A stretch of 64,000 nucleotides of DNA, from NCBI GenBank assembly GCA_964618785.1, contig CAZUCY010000001.1:1-64000 (forward strand), given 5' to 3'. Position 1 is the stretch's first letter. The number at the start of each line of letters is the position of its first letter. A program made the translations under genes and the position numbers. The notes below the pieces were generated by a model that was not told the DNA's origin, did not search any database, and saw nothing but the letters and a program-made list of their open reading frames with translations. Positions 63,062 to 64,000 of the stretch are shown in pieces. Source of the stretch: FEN-1297 sp964618785. Lineage in GTDB: Bacteria > Bacteroidota > Ignavibacteria > Ignavibacteriales > Ignavibacteriaceae.

Positions 63062-63931
63062 ATGGGAATACTTGGTGTTGATATTGGCGGTACAAATATT
63101 CGTGTGGGACTGATAGAAAACGGTGGACTTGTAAGAGTTGAATCGCTGGGAATCAGGAAAAATGGTGCGCTCGAAGAAATTATGGGGGATGTAATTTCAA
63201 CAATTAAAAAATTCGACAATGATGAAATACTGGGAATGGGTATCGGGGTTCCAAGCGTTGTTGATGTTGAAAAAGGTATTGTATATGATGTGCAGAATAT
63301 ACCGTCATGGAAAGAAGTTCATCTTAAGAAAATATTGGAAAGAAAGTTTAAGATACCCGTTTATGTAAATAATGATGCCAACTGCTTTGCCGTTGGTGAA
63401 AAATACTTTGGTAAAGTGAAAAAGTACAGGAATCTCATTGGTTTAATAATTGGTACCGGCCTTGGCGCAGGAGTTATTGTCAACAATCAATTATATTCGG
63501 GAAATAATTGCGGCGCCGGTGAGTTCGGAATGATTCCATTTAAAGATAAGACTTATGAATATTACTGCAGTGGACAATTTTTCACAAACGAATTCAGGAA
63601 ATCGGGCGAAGAGCTATTGGCAGGTGCTGAAAAAGGAAATCGTTCAGCGCTAAAGATTTTTAACAATTATGGCTCCAATCTCGGTGAAGCAATTAAAATG
63701 ATTATGTATGCCGTTGATCCTGAAGTAATTGTTCTGGGAGGATCGGTAAGCAAATCGTATAAATTTTTTGAAAAAGGTATGTGGAAATCAATAAAAAGTT
63801 TTGCATATGCAAAATCAGTTTCTAAAATAAAAATTGAAGTTTCAAAAATAAAACATATTGCAATTCTTGGGGCGGCAGCTCTGTATCTTGATGCAATAGG
63901 AGACAATTTATTAAGAAAATCAAAAGTATAA
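63062..63931 (+). CDS. ROK-family sugar kinase lacking the zinc-binding motif
   Basis: A 289-residue kinase with the ASKHA fold: GVDIGGTNIRVGL (phosphate-1 loop), MGIGVPSVVD, VYVNNDANCFAVGE (catalytic Asp) and IIGTGLGAGVIVNNQLYSG. Canonical ROK proteins then have GExGH and CxCGxxGCxE that bind zinc; here the region reads GEFGMIPFKDKTYEYYCSG, so both the His and the Cys cluster are missing. No DNA-binding domain is present, so it is an enzyme, probably a hexokinase, fructokinase or glucokinase. It ends the operon within the window; a Shine-Dalgarno-like AAGGAG near 63973 hints at another gene beyond. Confidence 0.88.
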   Translation: MGILGVDIGGTNIRVGLIENGGLVRVESLGIRKNGALEEIMGDVISTIKKFDNDEILGMGIGVPSVVDVEKGIVYDVQNIPSWKEVHLKKILERKFKIPVYVNNDANCFAVGEKYFGKVKKYRNLIGLIIGTGLGAGVIVNNQLYSGNNCGAGEFGMIPFKDKTYEYYCSGQFFTNEFRKSGEELLAGAEKGNRSALKIFNNYGSNLGEAIKMIMYAVDPEVIVLGGSVSKSYKFFEKGMWKSIKSFAYAKSVSKIKIEVSKIKHIAILGAAALYLDAIGDNLLRKSKV

Positions 63932-64000
63932 AATCGTGTAAAAGTATCCGGTAAAAAATAATTACTAAAAGTAAGGAGTTTAGATATTAATCTTGTTGAA

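Overview
The window looks like a genomic scaffold from the Ignavibacteria/Bacteroidota side of the tree. The best evidence is the large secreted protein at 17.9-22.1 kb, which ends in a type IX secretion (Por) sorting domain with the NYPNPFNPST motif typical of Ignavibacteriales. Moderate-to-low GC, many secreted glycoside hydrolases, FucP-like sugar transporters and Tat-exported Gfo/Idh/MocA oxidoreductases agree with this. The scaffold has two 100-N joins (21.6 and 35.6 kb). Each is flanked by a duplicated overlap, so neither is likely to be a real gap.

Layout. 0-6 kb: decayed 3' ends, then two secreted carbohydrate-active enzymes and a relic joining a LacI-type helix-turn-helix to the tail of a WbsX/GH99-like protein. 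6.4-13 kb: a cytosolic hybrid histidine kinase with a tandemly duplicated PAS unit, a receiver-kinase protein overlapping it by 4 nt, and an Mla-type lipid transporter (permease, ATPase, MCE protein) directly downstream. 13-15.5 kb: a graveyard of small genes (PIN-domain relic, a three-gene minus-strand cassette with a frameshift and an in-frame stop, an IS orfA stub). 15.6-17.6 kb: three small minus-strand genes (Lys-rich secreted protein, outer-membrane barrel, ThuA-like) sharing an upstream element with 10-bp inverted arms. 17.9-22.1 kb: the T9SS protein with FG-GAP and PQQ-like repeats. 22.6-29.2 kb: an AT-rich defence island (Mrr-type nuclease, beta-class DNA methyltransferase, fused nuclease/N6-adenine methyltransferase) ending near a 3' fragment of tRNA-Thr, which suggests integration at a tRNA gene.

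29.5-34 kb: an internally deleted larC relic, then a cassette of GmhA-type isomerase, an unrecognised conserved enzyme and a PfkB-kinase/HAD-phosphatase fusion, reminiscent of heptose-phosphate metabolism but without a nucleotidyltransferase. 34-43.5 kb: Gfo/Idh/MocA oxidoreductases, a FucP-like transporter, a secreted esterase-like protein, a divergent ApbE-like protein coupled to a second oxidoreductase and a two-helix membrane protein, and an ExuT-like transporter on the opposite strand.

44-64 kb: a long plus-strand glycan-utilisation region. It has a GH92 alpha-mannosidase lipoprotein, a deacetylase-fold protein, a discoidin-GH2 enzyme, three further secreted glycosidase or beta-helix proteins and a DUF3863-like protein. 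These are followed by an operon of sugar transporter, class II aldolase, PfkB kinase, D-lyxose/D-mannose isomerase and ROK kinase. Together these could trim mannose-containing glycans outside the cell and carry mannose through fructose to triose phosphates. That pathway is inferred from family membership and gene order.
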